From the NCBI GenBank assembly GCA_023400055.1, contig JAEXFN010000051.1:124001-188000 (forward strand): DNA of 64,000 nucleotides, written 5' to 3'. Shown here piece by piece: positions 24,957 to 33,823 of this stretch. Source of the stretch: Bacillota bacterium. Its GTDB lineage: Bacteria > Bacillota > UBA4882 > UBA8346. The notes under the pieces are model-generated. The model had not been told where the DNA came from, ran no database searches, and saw only the letters and a program-made list of their open reading frames with translations. The position numbers and the translations under genes were made by a program. Each line of letters begins with the position of its first letter. Position 1 is the first letter of the stretch.

Positions 24957-26834
24957 ATGATCGAGATCGCATTGCAAGATATCAAGAAGTCCTATGGCGC
25001 CGACCCGGTGCTGAACGGAGTCAGTTTCGAAATTCAGCGGGGCGAACGCGTCGCGTTGCTGGGAGAGAACGGCGCCGGCAAGACGACGCTGCTGAAGATT
25101 CTCGCCGGGAGGGAGCGCTGCGACGACGGGGAAGTCGCCCTTCGGAAAGGAGCGACGTTGGGATTGCTGGAACAGCTGGCGGAGCCGGCGGAAGGCGCCA
25201 AGGTCCGGGAGGTTCTGGAATCGGCTTTCGCGGCGACGCGCGCCATCGAGGCGGCCTTGTCCCGCTGCGCCGCCCTGCTGAGCGGGAACCCGACGTCGGC
25301 GCTATTGGAGGAGTACGGCCGGTTGCAGGCGCAGTTCGAAGCCCGTGACGGTTACGCGGTCGATGAGCGGATCGCGCGGGTCTGCGCCGGCCTGGCCATC
25401 GACCGAGACTGGCTGGACCGGGAGTTCGACAGTTTGAGCGGCGGCGAGCAGACGCGGGTGCGGCTGGGCCGCCTGTTGCTCCAGGCGCCGTCGGTTCTCC
25501 TGCTCGATGAACCCACCAACCATCTGGACATCGCTTCCTGTGAATGGCTGGAGGAATTCCTCAAAGGCTATCCCGGAACGGTGCTTTTGATCTCCCATGA
25601 CCGCTATTTTCTCGACCGGGTGGTTAGCCGGGTGGTGGAGCTCGGCGGCGGCCGGGCCGAGCTCTATTCGGGCAACTTCAGCGCCTATCGCCGCGAGAAA
25701 GAGGCCCGTTATCAGCAGCGGCTGGAGCAGTATCAATCGGAACAGCGGGAGATCCGGCGCTTGGAGGCGGCCGCCCATCGGCTGCACGAGTGGGCCAAAG
25801 TCGCCGACAATCCGGCCATGCACCGGCAGGCCTTCAATATCGAGAAGCGGGTCGAGCGGCTGGCCCGGACCGAACGGCCGAGCGCCGCGGCAAAAATCTC
25901 GGACCGTTTTCGCGGGACCGCTTTTTCCGGCCAGGAGGTCATTATCGCGCAGGGACTGGTCAAAAAGTACGATGGCCGGCCGGTCTTGAACGGTTTGGAG
26001 CTTCGGGTCCGCCAGGGGGAACGGGTGGCCGTCGTCGGCGCCAATGGCAGCGGAAAATCGACGCTGCTAAAGGTCCTGGCCGGAACGGAGCCGCCCGATT
26101 CCGGGCGAGTGAAGATCGGACCCAGTATCCGTTATGCTTATTTGCCCCAGGTAGTCATTTTTTCGGATCCGGAAGCCAGCGTGCTGGAGTTGTTCCGGGA
26201 GGAGCTGCGGATCTCCGAGTATGAGGCCCGGCGCATTTTGGCGCGGTTTCATTTCCGGGATGAGGCGTTGGCCAGAAAGGTCGCCGCTCTGTCCGGCGGG
26301 GAAAAAAGCCGCCTGAAACTCTGCCTGCTCATGCAAGAACAGCTCAACTTGCTGTTTCTGGATGAACCCACCAATCATTTGGACATTATGTCCCGCGAAT
26401 GGCTGGAAGGGGCCCTGGCGGAGTTTGAAGGCGCGGTGGTCCTGGTCAGCCACGACCGTTACTGGCTGAACCGCTTCCCGACCCGGATTGCCGAATTAAG
26501 CGGCGGCAAGCTCCGCAATTTCGAGGGAAATTATGATCATTACCAATCGGGTAAATTGGCCGACGGATTCAAGAAAGATTCGAGCCAGCCGTGTCGGCCG
26601 AAAAACCCCGGAAAAGCTCTTCCCCAACCGGGAATGAGCAAGACCGGGCCCGGTCCGGAAGCCGATCTTGAGCGGGCCATTGCGGGCCGCGAGGCCGAAT
26701 TGGCAGCCGTCGCAGCGGAGATGGAGGCCTATAACGCCGATAGCCAGCGTTTGCAAAGTCTGTTTCTCAAGCGCGAAGCGCTCGCGGCAGAGCTTGAAGA
26801 GCTCTACCGGCGTTGGATGGATCTGAATCCGTGA
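24957..26834 (+). CDS. ABC-F family ATPase
   Basis: The protein has 625 residues with two fused ABC domains and no membrane helices. The first has GENGAGKTTLLKIL, LSGGEQTRVRLG and DEPTNHLD; the second GANGSGKSTLLKVL, LSGGEKSRLKL and DEPTNHLD. Between them is the charged P-site tRNA interaction linker (about 245-320). Residues about 565-625 form a C-terminal coiled coil. ABC-F proteins act on the ribosome as translation or antibiotic-protection factors. The ATG at 24957 has GGAAGGAG before it. Which subfamily (Uup, YfmR or resistance type) cannot be settled by eye. Confidence 0.93.
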   Translation: MIEIALQDIKKSYGADPVLNGVSFEIQRGERVALLGENGAGKTTLLKILAGRERCDDGEVALRKGATLGLLEQLAEPAEGAKVREVLESAFAATRAIEAALSRCAALLSGNPTSALLEEYGRLQAQFEARDGYAVDERIARVCAGLAIDRDWLDREFDSLSGGEQTRVRLGRLLLQAPSVLLLDEPTNHLDIASCEWLEEFLKGYPGTVLLISHDRYFLDRVVSRVVELGGGRAELYSGNFSAYRREKEARYQQRLEQYQSEQREIRRLEAAAHRLHEWAKVADNPAMHRQAFNIEKRVERLARTERPSAAAKISDRFRGTAFSGQEVIIAQGLVKKYDGRPVLNGLELRVRQGERVAVVGANGSGKSTLLKVLAGTEPPDSGRVKIGPSIRYAYLPQVVIFSDPEASVLELFREELRISEYEARRILARFHFRDEALARKVAALSGGEKSRLKLCLLMQEQLNLLFLDEPTNHLDIMSREWLEGALAEFEGAVVLVSHDRYWLNRFPTRIAELSGGKLRNFEGNYDHYQSGKLADGFKKDSSQPCRPKNPGKALPQPGMSKTGPGPEADLERAIAGREAELAAVAAEMEAYNADSQRLQSLFLKREALAAELEELYRRWMDLNP

Positions 26835-26857
26835 GTATCCCTGCGGAAACAGGACAC

Positions 26858-27075
26858 TTATTCACAAAAAGAGCTCTTTCATTAACAAAAAGAGCTCACT
26901 TATCCACAAAATGAGCTTGTTGAACGACTGAAAGAGCTCACTTATTCACAAAAAGAACTCTTTTATTCACAAAACGAGCTCTCTTATCCACAAAATGAGC
27001 TTGTTGAGCAACTAAAAGAGCTCATTTAGCCACTCAAAGAGCTCGTTGAACGATTGAACGAGCTCTTTGGGCTTC
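26858..27075. repeat. 21-bp phased repeat tract 2 with five perfect DnaA boxes
   Basis: Perfect plus-strand TTATNCACA boxes start at 26858, 26900, 26942, 26963 and 26984 (spacings 42, 42, 21, 21), with a degenerate box in phase at 27026. GAGCTC palindromes alternate with them. The corresponding heptad reading frame contains stop codons, so the tract is not protein-coding. It is related to tract 1 in the opposite orientation. Confidence 0.92.
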
Positions 27076-27227
27076 TCAATAAGCTGCCATGATCATCGAG
27101 ACTGCGCCGGGGATGGGGAGAGGTCGGTTTTTTGCATAGCTCATTGCCCCCAGGTAAAACTATGCCTGAGAATCGCTTGAAAAAATGACGGGTTTCCAGA
27201 GCGGAAGGGAATGGCAGTAACGACGGC

Positions 27228-27695
27228 ATGGTTACGCAATGGTTTTATCCAGTTTATCTGATTATCGCCTTTGGCTTGTCGCTGATCTACATTCCGAGAC
27301 GGGATTACAAGGAATATTTAAGCTATGGATTGCTGGTGGGAGGACTGGGCGATATGGTCATGGTGGGCCTGTTCCAGAATCTGCTGCATATTATCCGGTT
27401 CAAAAACGCCGGCATTTTTAATGTATTGGGGCAGAATTTCCTCTCCCCGCCATGCTGGACGTTTACGGTGATGCTCTTCCTGCATTTCTTGCCGCGCCGT
27501 CGTTCCTTTCGCTACCTGTATATCGTTACCTTCGGCTGTTTCAGCGTCGGCTACGGCTTAATGGTCCATAACGCCGGCTTGTTCGATTTTCGGCCGGGTT
27601 ACTATCCGGTTTTCAGTTATCTCACTTTCTTGTTTTGGTGGTCCTTCACCACTTGGCTGTTTCTGAAGACGAGCCCTTTGGCGAAAACCACGTGA
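27228..27695 (+). CDS. Small integral membrane protein, possibly CBO0543 family
   Basis: The protein has 155 residues and four to five membrane helices (VYLIIAFGLSLIYI, YGLLVGGLGDMVMVGLF, FTVMLFLHFL, YLYIVTFGCFSVGYGLMV, YLTFLFWWSFTTWLFL), with RRDYKEYLSYGL between the first two. The pattern resembles the CBO0543 family of unknown function, but I hold this loosely. The ribosome site is weak (GGAATGGCAG). It may be co-transcribed with the gene that follows 36 bases later. Confidence 0.65.
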   Translation: MVTQWFYPVYLIIAFGLSLIYIPRRDYKEYLSYGLLVGGLGDMVMVGLFQNLLHIIRFKNAGIFNVLGQNFLSPPCWTFTVMLFLHFLPRRRSFRYLYIVTFGCFSVGYGLMVHNAGLFDFRPGYYPVFSYLTFLFWWSFTTWLFLKTSPLAKTT

Positions 27696-27731
27696 ATCCT
27701 AAAAAATCATTACAGGATCTGGAGGCCGAAC

Positions 27732-30362
27732 ATGGCTGAATTAATGATTCCGCTCGCCCGTTTGAGCAAGGACAGCCTGCCTTTGGCGGGCGGAAAAGGA
27801 GCCAACCTGGGGGAATTGTTGAAATGCGATGGTATTCGGGTGCCGCCGGGGTTTTGTGTTACGACCGAGGCCTTTCGAATCATCCTGCAGGCGGGACTCG
27901 AGGCGCAGGGGTTCTTCACCGAACTCGAGCGGCTGGAAGCCGGGGACGGCGATTCCGTCGCTGCGTTGGGCCGGAGGATCCGCCAATATATTGAGGAAAC
28001 TCCGATCCCCGCAGCGTTCATGAACCAATTACGGGAAGCCCTGGAGGAATTCGGCCGGGATGAGGCGTACGCCGTCCGTTCCAGTGCCACTGCCGAGGAT
28101 CTGCCGCAGGCTTCCTTCGCCGGCCAACAGGATACATACTTGAATATTCAAGGAATCGACGATCTGGCGCAGCATATCCGGAAATGCTGGGCGTCGCTCT
28201 TTACGGACCGGGCCATCGTTTACCGGATCAAAAACCGGGTCGACCACCGGAAGGTATTATTGGCTGTCGTCGTACAGCGCATGATCAGCCCGGAAGCGTC
28301 GGGGATCATGTTTACCGCCGACCCGGTGCGCGGCAACCGCAACGTGGTCTCGATCGACGCCGGCTTCGGGCTGGGTGAGGCGCTGGTCTCCGGGAAGGTG
28401 AACGCCGATCTGTATAAGGTGCGCAAAGGCCGGATTATCAAGAAGCAGATCGGCACCAAGCGGCTCGCCGTTTTCTCCCGGCCCGGCGCCGGAACCTTGG
28501 AGCAGGAGCTGCCGGAGTATCTCCAAACCCGGCCGGCGCTCAGCGACGAACAAATTCTCAGGCTGGCGGAGATCGGCAAAACCATCGAACGGCACTTCGG
28601 GGCGGCCCAGGACATCGAATGGTGTCTGGCGGACGGCGCCTTCTATATCGTCCAGAGCCGGCCGATCACCACCCTCTATCCGCTGCCCGAAGTCGACGAC
28701 GACCGGCCCCGCGTCTGGCTTTCATTCGGCCATATGCAGATGATGACCGACCCCATCCTGCCGCTGGGAATGTCGATCATCAAACGGCTCATGCCGCCCA
28801 ACTATGAGATGGCCGCGTCCGGCGGACGGCTGTATCTGAATTTCAGCGAATACCTGACCGGCCGGATCGGGCGGGTCATGGCCAAATCGTTCGGGAAAAC
28901 CGATTTGCTGATGAATAGCGCCATCGCCGAGCTCCTGAAACGGCGCGATTTCGTCGCGGCCTTGAAGGAGAACGGCCAACACCGTGGCTATGGCCAGCTG
29001 AAAAAGATGATGGTGCCGATGATCGCCGGGACGCTGGGCAACATGACCATCGGCACGCCGGGCGAAGCCCTGCCCCAATTGCGCCAATCCACCATGGCCA
29101 TCGTAGCGGAGGTCCGGAGCCGGCTCGAGCAGCTTTCGGGTGAAGCTAAGCTCCAATTCATCCAGGAGCAGGCGGGAATGACCATGGGGCGGCTCATGGC
29201 CGAGATGATGCCGTCGATTGCGGCCGCTTTTTTCGCCTTGGACCTGATAACCCGGTTGTCCCGGCGCTGGCTCGGCGATGTGCCGGAGCTGGCCGATCTC
29301 GCCAAATCCCCGCCGGGAAACGTCACCAGCGAAATGGGGCTGGCCCTGGGCGATCTGGCGGACGTGGTCCGGGAGCATCCGGCGGTCGTCTCGTACTTGC
29401 GGCAGGCCGAGGAGAATACCTTTTGGTCGGGACTCGCCGCCTGCGAGGGGGGCGGAGTGACCCGCCTGGCCTTGCTGGACTTTTTGCACCGATACGGAAT
29501 GCGCTGCCCGGGCGAGATCGATCTGACCCGGCCGCGTTGGCGCGAGCAACCGACGCAGCTCATTCCGGCCATTTTGAGTCATATTCAAAGCATGGCCCCG
29601 GGGGAACACCGCCGCAAATTTACCGCGGGGGAGGAGGCGGCCGCAGCGGCCGGGGAGGCCCTCCTGGCGCGGCTGGAGAAGACCTCCGGCGGCGCGGTCA
29701 AGGCCAGGATCATGGCCCGGCTGATCCGGGTGTACCGGGCTTTGATCGGGTTGCGCGAATTTCCGAAGTACTTCATGATCTCGCTGTTCGATGTCTTTAA
29801 GCAAGCGCTGCTGGAGGAGGCCGAGGAACTGGTGCGCGCCGGCGCGCTGCGGCAGGCGGAGGATATCCATTATCTGTCCCTGGAGGAATTGGCGGAAGCG
29901 GTCCGGTCGGGCCGGGTCGATGAAGAACTGATCGCGGCACGAAAGGAAAAATACCGGGAATACGAGCGGCTCAATCCGCCGCGCCTGATGACCAGCGAAG
30001 GAGAAGTGCTCTCCGGGACCTACGAGGGGCAGGATGCGCCGGAGGGAGCGCTGCTCGGGACGCCGGTATCGGCGGGGGTCATCGAAGGCCGGGCGCGGGT
30101 GATCGTCCGGCCGGAAGAGGGCAGCCTGGCGAAGGGGGACATCCTGGTCGCGCCGTTCACCGATCCCGGCTGGACGCCTTTTTTCGCCTCGGCCAGCGGG
30201 TTGGTTACCGAGATCGGCGGCCAGATGACCCACGGCTCGGTCATCGCCCGGGAATACGGAATTCCGGCCGTCGTCGGCGTCGAGGAAGCTACCAAGCGCA
30301 TTCAGGATGGCCAGTGGATCCGGGTCAATGGCAGCGAAGGCTATGTGGAAGTGTTACAGTGA
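27732..30362 (+). CDS. PEP-synthase-like swivelling phosphotransferase, rifampicin phosphotransferase (Rph/YvkC) type
   Basis: The protein has 876 residues. Residues 1-315 are a PPDK/PEP-synthase ATP-grasp domain (LAGGKGANLGEL, YAVRSSATAEDLPQASFAGQQDT, DIEWCLADGAFYIVQSRPITT). The middle 320-755 is a helical domain, and the last ~100 residues are the phospho-His domain with GGQMTHGSVIAREYG (His834). The TIM-barrel PEP domain of true PEP synthase is absent, and length and order match rifampicin phosphotransferases, which use ATP to phosphorylate the antibiotic. The native substrate here is unproven. GGAGG precedes the ATG. Confidence 0.83.
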   Translation: MAELMIPLARLSKDSLPLAGGKGANLGELLKCDGIRVPPGFCVTTEAFRIILQAGLEAQGFFTELERLEAGDGDSVAALGRRIRQYIEETPIPAAFMNQLREALEEFGRDEAYAVRSSATAEDLPQASFAGQQDTYLNIQGIDDLAQHIRKCWASLFTDRAIVYRIKNRVDHRKVLLAVVVQRMISPEASGIMFTADPVRGNRNVVSIDAGFGLGEALVSGKVNADLYKVRKGRIIKKQIGTKRLAVFSRPGAGTLEQELPEYLQTRPALSDEQILRLAEIGKTIERHFGAAQDIEWCLADGAFYIVQSRPITTLYPLPEVDDDRPRVWLSFGHMQMMTDPILPLGMSIIKRLMPPNYEMAASGGRLYLNFSEYLTGRIGRVMAKSFGKTDLLMNSAIAELLKRRDFVAALKENGQHRGYGQLKKMMVPMIAGTLGNMTIGTPGEALPQLRQSTMAIVAEVRSRLEQLSGEAKLQFIQEQAGMTMGRLMAEMMPSIAAAFFALDLITRLSRRWLGDVPELADLAKSPPGNVTSEMGLALGDLADVVREHPAVVSYLRQAEENTFWSGLAACEGGGVTRLALLDFLHRYGMRCPGEIDLTRPRWREQPTQLIPAILSHIQSMAPGEHRRKFTAGEEAAAAAGEALLARLEKTSGGAVKARIMARLIRVYRALIGLREFPKYFMISLFDVFKQALLEEAEELVRAGALRQAEDIHYLSLEELAEAVRSGRVDEELIAARKEKYREYERLNPPRLMTSEGEVLSGTYEGQDAPEGALLGTPVSAGVIEGRARVIVRPEEGSLAKGDILVAPFTDPGWTPFFASASGLVTEIGGQMTHGSVIAREYGIPAVVGVEEATKRIQDGQWIRVNGSEGYVEVLQ

Positions 30363-30510
30363 ACATTGGTTAACATTATGGGAAAAATTGGTTAAACGCG
30401 CGAGGAAAATTCCCGACAGTGGCGTATTTTATAGCTATACAGAGTAAATCAAATATCGATTTGATGTTATTTACCTTCAGCCTATTGCAGCCCGCTTGTC
30501 TTTTAACTCT

Positions 30511-30891
30511 TTACGAATTGCATTGTTCGGCCTGGGATCGATTGCGCCCGGCCGCATGGGTGGCGTTGTAGGCCGCCAGGTAATCCAGCCCCCATTGGCA
30601 CATCGCTCCCAGGATCGGCAGGATGCTCTTGCCGGCCTCGGTGAGGGAATACTCTACCCGCGGCGGCACCTGGGTATAGACATGCCGGTAAATCAGCCCG
30701 TCTTCCTCCAATTCCCGCAGTTGCTGGGTGAGCATCTTCTGGGTGACCTGCGGCATGCCCTTGCGCAGTTCGCTGAAACGCAACGTTTTGTCGCCTAGAT
30801 GCCACAGAATCAGCGACTTCCACTTGCCGCCGATCAGGGCGAGGGTCAATTCCATGGAGCACTGGTAGTTAATGTTTTTGAACTGAATCAT
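30511..30891 (-). CDS. HxlR-family transcriptional regulator
   Basis: The protein has 126 residues and a winged helix: YQCSMELTLALIGGKWKSLILWHL, RFSELRKGMPQVTQKMLTQQLRELEEDGLI and VEYSLTEAGKSILPIL, the HxlR signature. The Cys at residue 10 matches the position used as a redox sensor in several HxlR proteins. The ATG at 30891 has AGGAGGG before it. It is divergent from the flavodoxin-fold reductase gene, with an inverted repeat between them, so it likely controls that redox operon. Confidence 0.9.
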   Translation of the reverse strand: MIQFKNINYQCSMELTLALIGGKWKSLILWHLGDKTLRFSELRKGMPQVTQKMLTQQLRELEEDGLIYRHVYTQVPPRVEYSLTEAGKSILPILGAMCQWGLDYLAAYNATHAAGRNRSQAEQCNS

Positions 30892-30967
30892 TGGGATTCC
30901 CTCCTGGCGGGTTCGCCAAAAATTTACCGGGCCCAATCCGGCATCAAACTTCCATGGTTTCTATTTG

Positions 30968-31023
30968 GATACTATGATACAAAAAAGTAGGTTCTTGATT
31001 ATTTAGAATATAGTATCTATGAT
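30968..31023 (+). promoter_or_regulatory. Promoter and likely HxlR operator of the redox operon
   Basis: TTGATT (30995-31000) and TATGAT (31018-31023) are exactly 17 bases apart. Inverted arms GATACTAT (30968-30975) and ATAGTATC (31010-31017) flank and enter the promoter spacer; a further GATAC occurs at 30976-30980. A regulator bound here would block RNA polymerase. Confidence 0.7.
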
Positions 31024-31087
31024 TATATCAGATAAAATAGGTTTTGCAAATGTCGATTCAGGGCGAAAGATGAATGGAGGAACAGAT

Positions 31088-31678
31088 ATGAAAGTAGTCG
31101 CTTTCAACGGCAGTCCCCGGGTTCAGGGCAACACCGCCCAGAGCATCCGGATCGTTTTTGACGAACTGGAGAAGGCGGGAATCGAGACCGAGCTGGTCCA
31201 ATTGGGCGGCCAAAAGGTCTACGGCTGCCTGGCCTGCGGCAAGTGTTGGGAGAGTCAAGATAACCGCTGTATCCGGAAGGATGACGCAATGAATACTTTT
31301 ATCCAGAAGATCAGCGAGGCGGACGGGATCATCATCGGGTCGCCTACCTATTTCAGTAATGTCTCCACCGAGGTTAAGGCGTTGATCGACCGTTGCGGTT
31401 TCGTCAACAAGGCCAACGGCGGCAACTTGTTGCGCGGTAAGGTCGGGGCTTCGGTGGTGGCGGTCCGGCGCGCCGGATCGACTTTTACCTATTCGGCGAT
31501 TAATTTCTTTTTTGGTATCGCTGAGATGATCATTGCGACCTCAAGTTATTGGAATATGACGTTATCCTTGGAGCCGGGGGATGTCCAGAAAGACGAGGAA
31601 GGGATCGAGACCTTCCGTACACTGGGGCGAAACATGGCCCAACTGTTAGGACAGTTGCAAGCGGGGAGGAAAGCCTGA
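31088..31678 (+). CDS. Flavodoxin-fold NAD(P)H:FMN/iron-sulfur flavoprotein-type reductase 1
   Basis: The protein has 196 residues. It opens MKVVAFNGSPRVQGNTAQ (FMN phosphate loop) and has GCLACGKCWESQDNRC, a Cys-rich segment typical of multimeric flavodoxin WrbA-like or iron-sulfur flavoproteins, and the flavin-site loop GSPTYFSNVSTEVKALIDR. It probably reduces flavin or quinone-like substrates. GGAGG precedes the ATG. The stop overlaps the start of the next, paralogous gene. Confidence 0.88.
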   Translation: MKVVAFNGSPRVQGNTAQSIRIVFDELEKAGIETELVQLGGQKVYGCLACGKCWESQDNRCIRKDDAMNTFIQKISEADGIIIGSPTYFSNVSTEVKALIDRCGFVNKANGGNLLRGKVGASVVAVRRAGSTFTYSAINFFFGIAEMIIATSSYWNMTLSLEPGDVQKDEEGIETFRTLGRNMAQLLGQLQAGRKA

Positions 31679-32343
31679 TGGGAAAGAAGATGATCGCCAT
31701 CAACGGCAGCCCCCGCAAAAAATGGAACACCGCCACTCTGTTGCAGAAAGCGCTCGACGGAGCGGCGTTCCAGGGCGCCGAGACCGAAATGATTCACTTG
31801 TATGACCTCAATTTCAAAGGCTGTACCAGTTGTTTCGCGTGTAAGCGCCGTGACGGTAAGAGTTATGGCCAATGCGCCATGCAGGATGATTTGACTCCGG
31901 TTCTGAAGCGGATTGCCGCCGCGGACGCCCTGCTGATCGGTTCGCCCATTTATTTCGGAGCGGTGACGGGGGAAATCCGTTCGTTTATGGAGCGGCTGCT
32001 CTTTCAATATCTGGTGTATGCCTTGCCCCACCGGACGCTCTTTCCCAGGCAGTTGCCGGTCGGATTCATTTATACCATGAACGTGGACGAGGAACGGCTG
32101 AAAAGTTTCAAGCTGGATGAACATCTGCAAGTTACCGAAAATGCCTTCAAACGGACCTTCGGCGATGTAACGTCGCTTTATGTTGCGGATACTTTCCAGT
32201 TCGACGATTATTCCCAATACGTCAACAGCATGTTCGATCCGGAGCACAAGGCCAAACGGCGCACGGAACAATTCCCCAAGGATTGCGAGGCGGCCTACGC
32301 CATGGGGGCGCGGCTGGCAAGCAAAGCGCCCTCGGTAATTTGA
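31678..32343 (+). CDS. Flavodoxin-fold reductase 2
   Basis: The protein has 221 residues and is a paralogue of the preceding gene: MIAINGSPRKKWNTATLLQ, GCTSCFACKRRDGKSYGQC and GSPIYFGAVTGEIRSFMERLLF. It likely binds FMN. The ATG overlaps the previous stop (TGATG), and GGGGAGG lies just before, so translation is coupled. Both proteins may work as partners or on related substrates. Confidence 0.87.
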   Translation: MGKKMIAINGSPRKKWNTATLLQKALDGAAFQGAETEMIHLYDLNFKGCTSCFACKRRDGKSYGQCAMQDDLTPVLKRIAAADALLIGSPIYFGAVTGEIRSFMERLLFQYLVYALPHRTLFPRQLPVGFIYTMNVDEERLKSFKLDEHLQVTENAFKRTFGDVTSLYVADTFQFDDYSQYVNSMFDPEHKAKRRTEQFPKDCEAAYAMGARLASKAPSVI

Positions 32344-32394
32344 ATCCCAGCCAAAAAGTCGAAAGTCGAATCAAAAACAAAAGGAGGTCTTTCA

Positions 32395-32898
32395 ATGGAT
32401 TACCTGGAACTTTTCCAACAGCGCTATAGTGTCCGCGGCTACCGGCCCGATCCGGTGGAGCCGGAAAAACTGCAGCAGGTTCTGGAGGCGGCCCGTTTGG
32501 CTCCGACCGCCGCCAACCGGCAAGCATTCAAGGTTGTCGTAGTCAAGACGGCGGGTCGGGAAGCGGAACTGAAGCAAGTGTACGGCAGGGAATGGTTCGT
32601 CGAGGCCCCGTTGGCGCTCGCCGTCTGCTCCATTCCCGAGCAATGCTGGGTGCGCAGCGATCGTAAGAATTATAGCGACGTGGATGCCGCGATCGTAATG
32701 GACCACATCATCTTAGCCGCTACGGCCGTCGGACTCGGTACGTGTTGGATCGGCGCCTTTGATGCCGCGGCCGCCCGGCAGGTCCTTCAGCTCGATCCGG
32801 CCTGGGAGCCGGTGGCTCTGACGCCGCTGGGTTATGCCAAAGAGAACACTTTCAAAAAAGTGCGCAAACCCCTCGATGAACTGGTAGTTAATCGATGA
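32395..32898 (+). CDS. Nitroreductase-family protein 1
   Basis: The protein has 167 residues: FQQRYSVRGYRPDPVEPEKLQQVLEAARLAPTAANRQ is the FMN-binding N-terminus, and AAIVMDHIILAATAVGLGTCWIGAFD the conserved helix-loop. Such proteins reduce nitro compounds, quinones or flavins with NAD(P)H. AAAGGAGG precedes the ATG. It continues the HxlR-linked redox operon. Confidence 0.9.
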   Translation: MDYLELFQQRYSVRGYRPDPVEPEKLQQVLEAARLAPTAANRQAFKVVVVKTAGREAELKQVYGREWFVEAPLALAVCSIPEQCWVRSDRKNYSDVDAAIVMDHIILAATAVGLGTCWIGAFDAAAARQVLQLDPAWEPVALTPLGYAKENTFKKVRKPLDELVVNR

Positions 32899-32969
32899 CG
32901 GTAATTACGGGCCGAGGCCAATCGCAATCCGGAGAACGCGGAAAATTAGTGGCGAAAGAGGGGTAAGCC

Positions 32970-33092
32970 ATGGCCAAAAAAGCGTTGGGCAATAAACCCT
33001 GGGCTTTTTCAGCTTCCCGAACGTCCGTAAGAGTTACGCATCCCGTCGAGACAAAATGCTACAAACAACGGAAAAAGACTAAAGCACAGTGA
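32970..33092 (+). CDS. Possible 40-residue basic peptide
   Basis: A short frame with GAGGGG before the ATG encodes a basic product beginning MAKKALGNKPWAFSAS and ending in a Lys-rich stretch. No family is recognised. It fills most of the gap between the nitroreductase and flavin reductase genes. It may be spurious. Confidence 0.25.
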   Translation: MAKKALGNKPWAFSASRTSVRVTHPVETKCYKQRKKTKAQ

Positions 33093-33106
33093 GGAGAGTC
33101 AAATCG

Positions 33107-33619
33107 ATGAATAACCAATTTCAAGAGATCGCGCCGGAGAAACTGACCGATAACCTCTTTAACCTGGTCGGCAAGGACTGGATGCTGATAACGGCCGGCA
33201 ATCTGCAGAAGTATAACACCATGACCGCCTCGTGGGGCGGATTCGGAATCCTGTGGGGCAAGAACGTCGGCTTCTGCGTGGTGCGGCCCAGCCGCTATAC
33301 TTATCAATTCATGGAAGCCTCCGACCGTTTCACCCTGAGCTTCTTCGCCGAGCAATACCGGGACGCGCTGAATTACTGCGGCACCAAGTCCGGCCGCGAT
33401 GTGGATAAGGCGGCAGCCACCGGACTCACTCCGGTAGAGAATGAAACGGGGCTGGTCCACTTCGACGAGGCCCGGCTGGTGATGGAATGCGCCAAAATGT
33501 ATTATCAGGATCTCGATCCGAGCCATTTTCTCGATCCGGGGATCGAAAAAAATTATCAAGGCCGGGATTACCACCGGATGTACATCGGCGAAATCACCAA
33601 GTGCTATCTGAAAGCGTAG
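33107..33619 (+). CDS. Flavin reductase-like (FMN-binding split barrel) protein 1
   Basis: The protein has 170 residues with the split-barrel flavin reductase pattern: NTMTASWGGFGILWGKNVGFCVVRPSRYT and FTLSFFAEQYRDALNYCGTKSGRD. It binds FMN as a homodimer and may use it as a substrate or cofactor. The ATG at 33107 has GAGGAGA before it; the ATG at 33089 lacks one. It lies in the HxlR-linked redox series. Confidence 0.87.
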   Translation: MNNQFQEIAPEKLTDNLFNLVGKDWMLITAGNLQKYNTMTASWGGFGILWGKNVGFCVVRPSRYTYQFMEASDRFTLSFFAEQYRDALNYCGTKSGRDVDKAAATGLTPVENETGLVHFDEARLVMECAKMYYQDLDPSHFLDPGIEKNYQGRDYHRMYIGEITKCYLKA

Positions 33620-33823
33620 TGGTAATCCTCCATCTTCGGGTGGGCTTATCGTTCCCCGCGGAGCTATCCTGCGGGTGCTGGACTCCGCCAATGGGACGCC
33701 GTCGGCCATGACAGTGCGGGCCATGGCCGAATGGGCCCACCAGCGCTCGGGCGCCTGATGCCTCTTATTCCGCCGCTACATCCGGCGCGGCAACTATCAT
33801 TCGAGCTCATGGGAGGAATCGCG

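Noticed and set aside
26858..27075. CRISPR array
   Set aside because: Units are adjacent and degenerate with no unique spacers of constant length, and no cas genes are present.
28722..30233. 503-codon frame opposite the PEP-synthase-like gene
   Set aside because: It is an antisense shadow of a high-GC gene with clear domains, and it has no family features.
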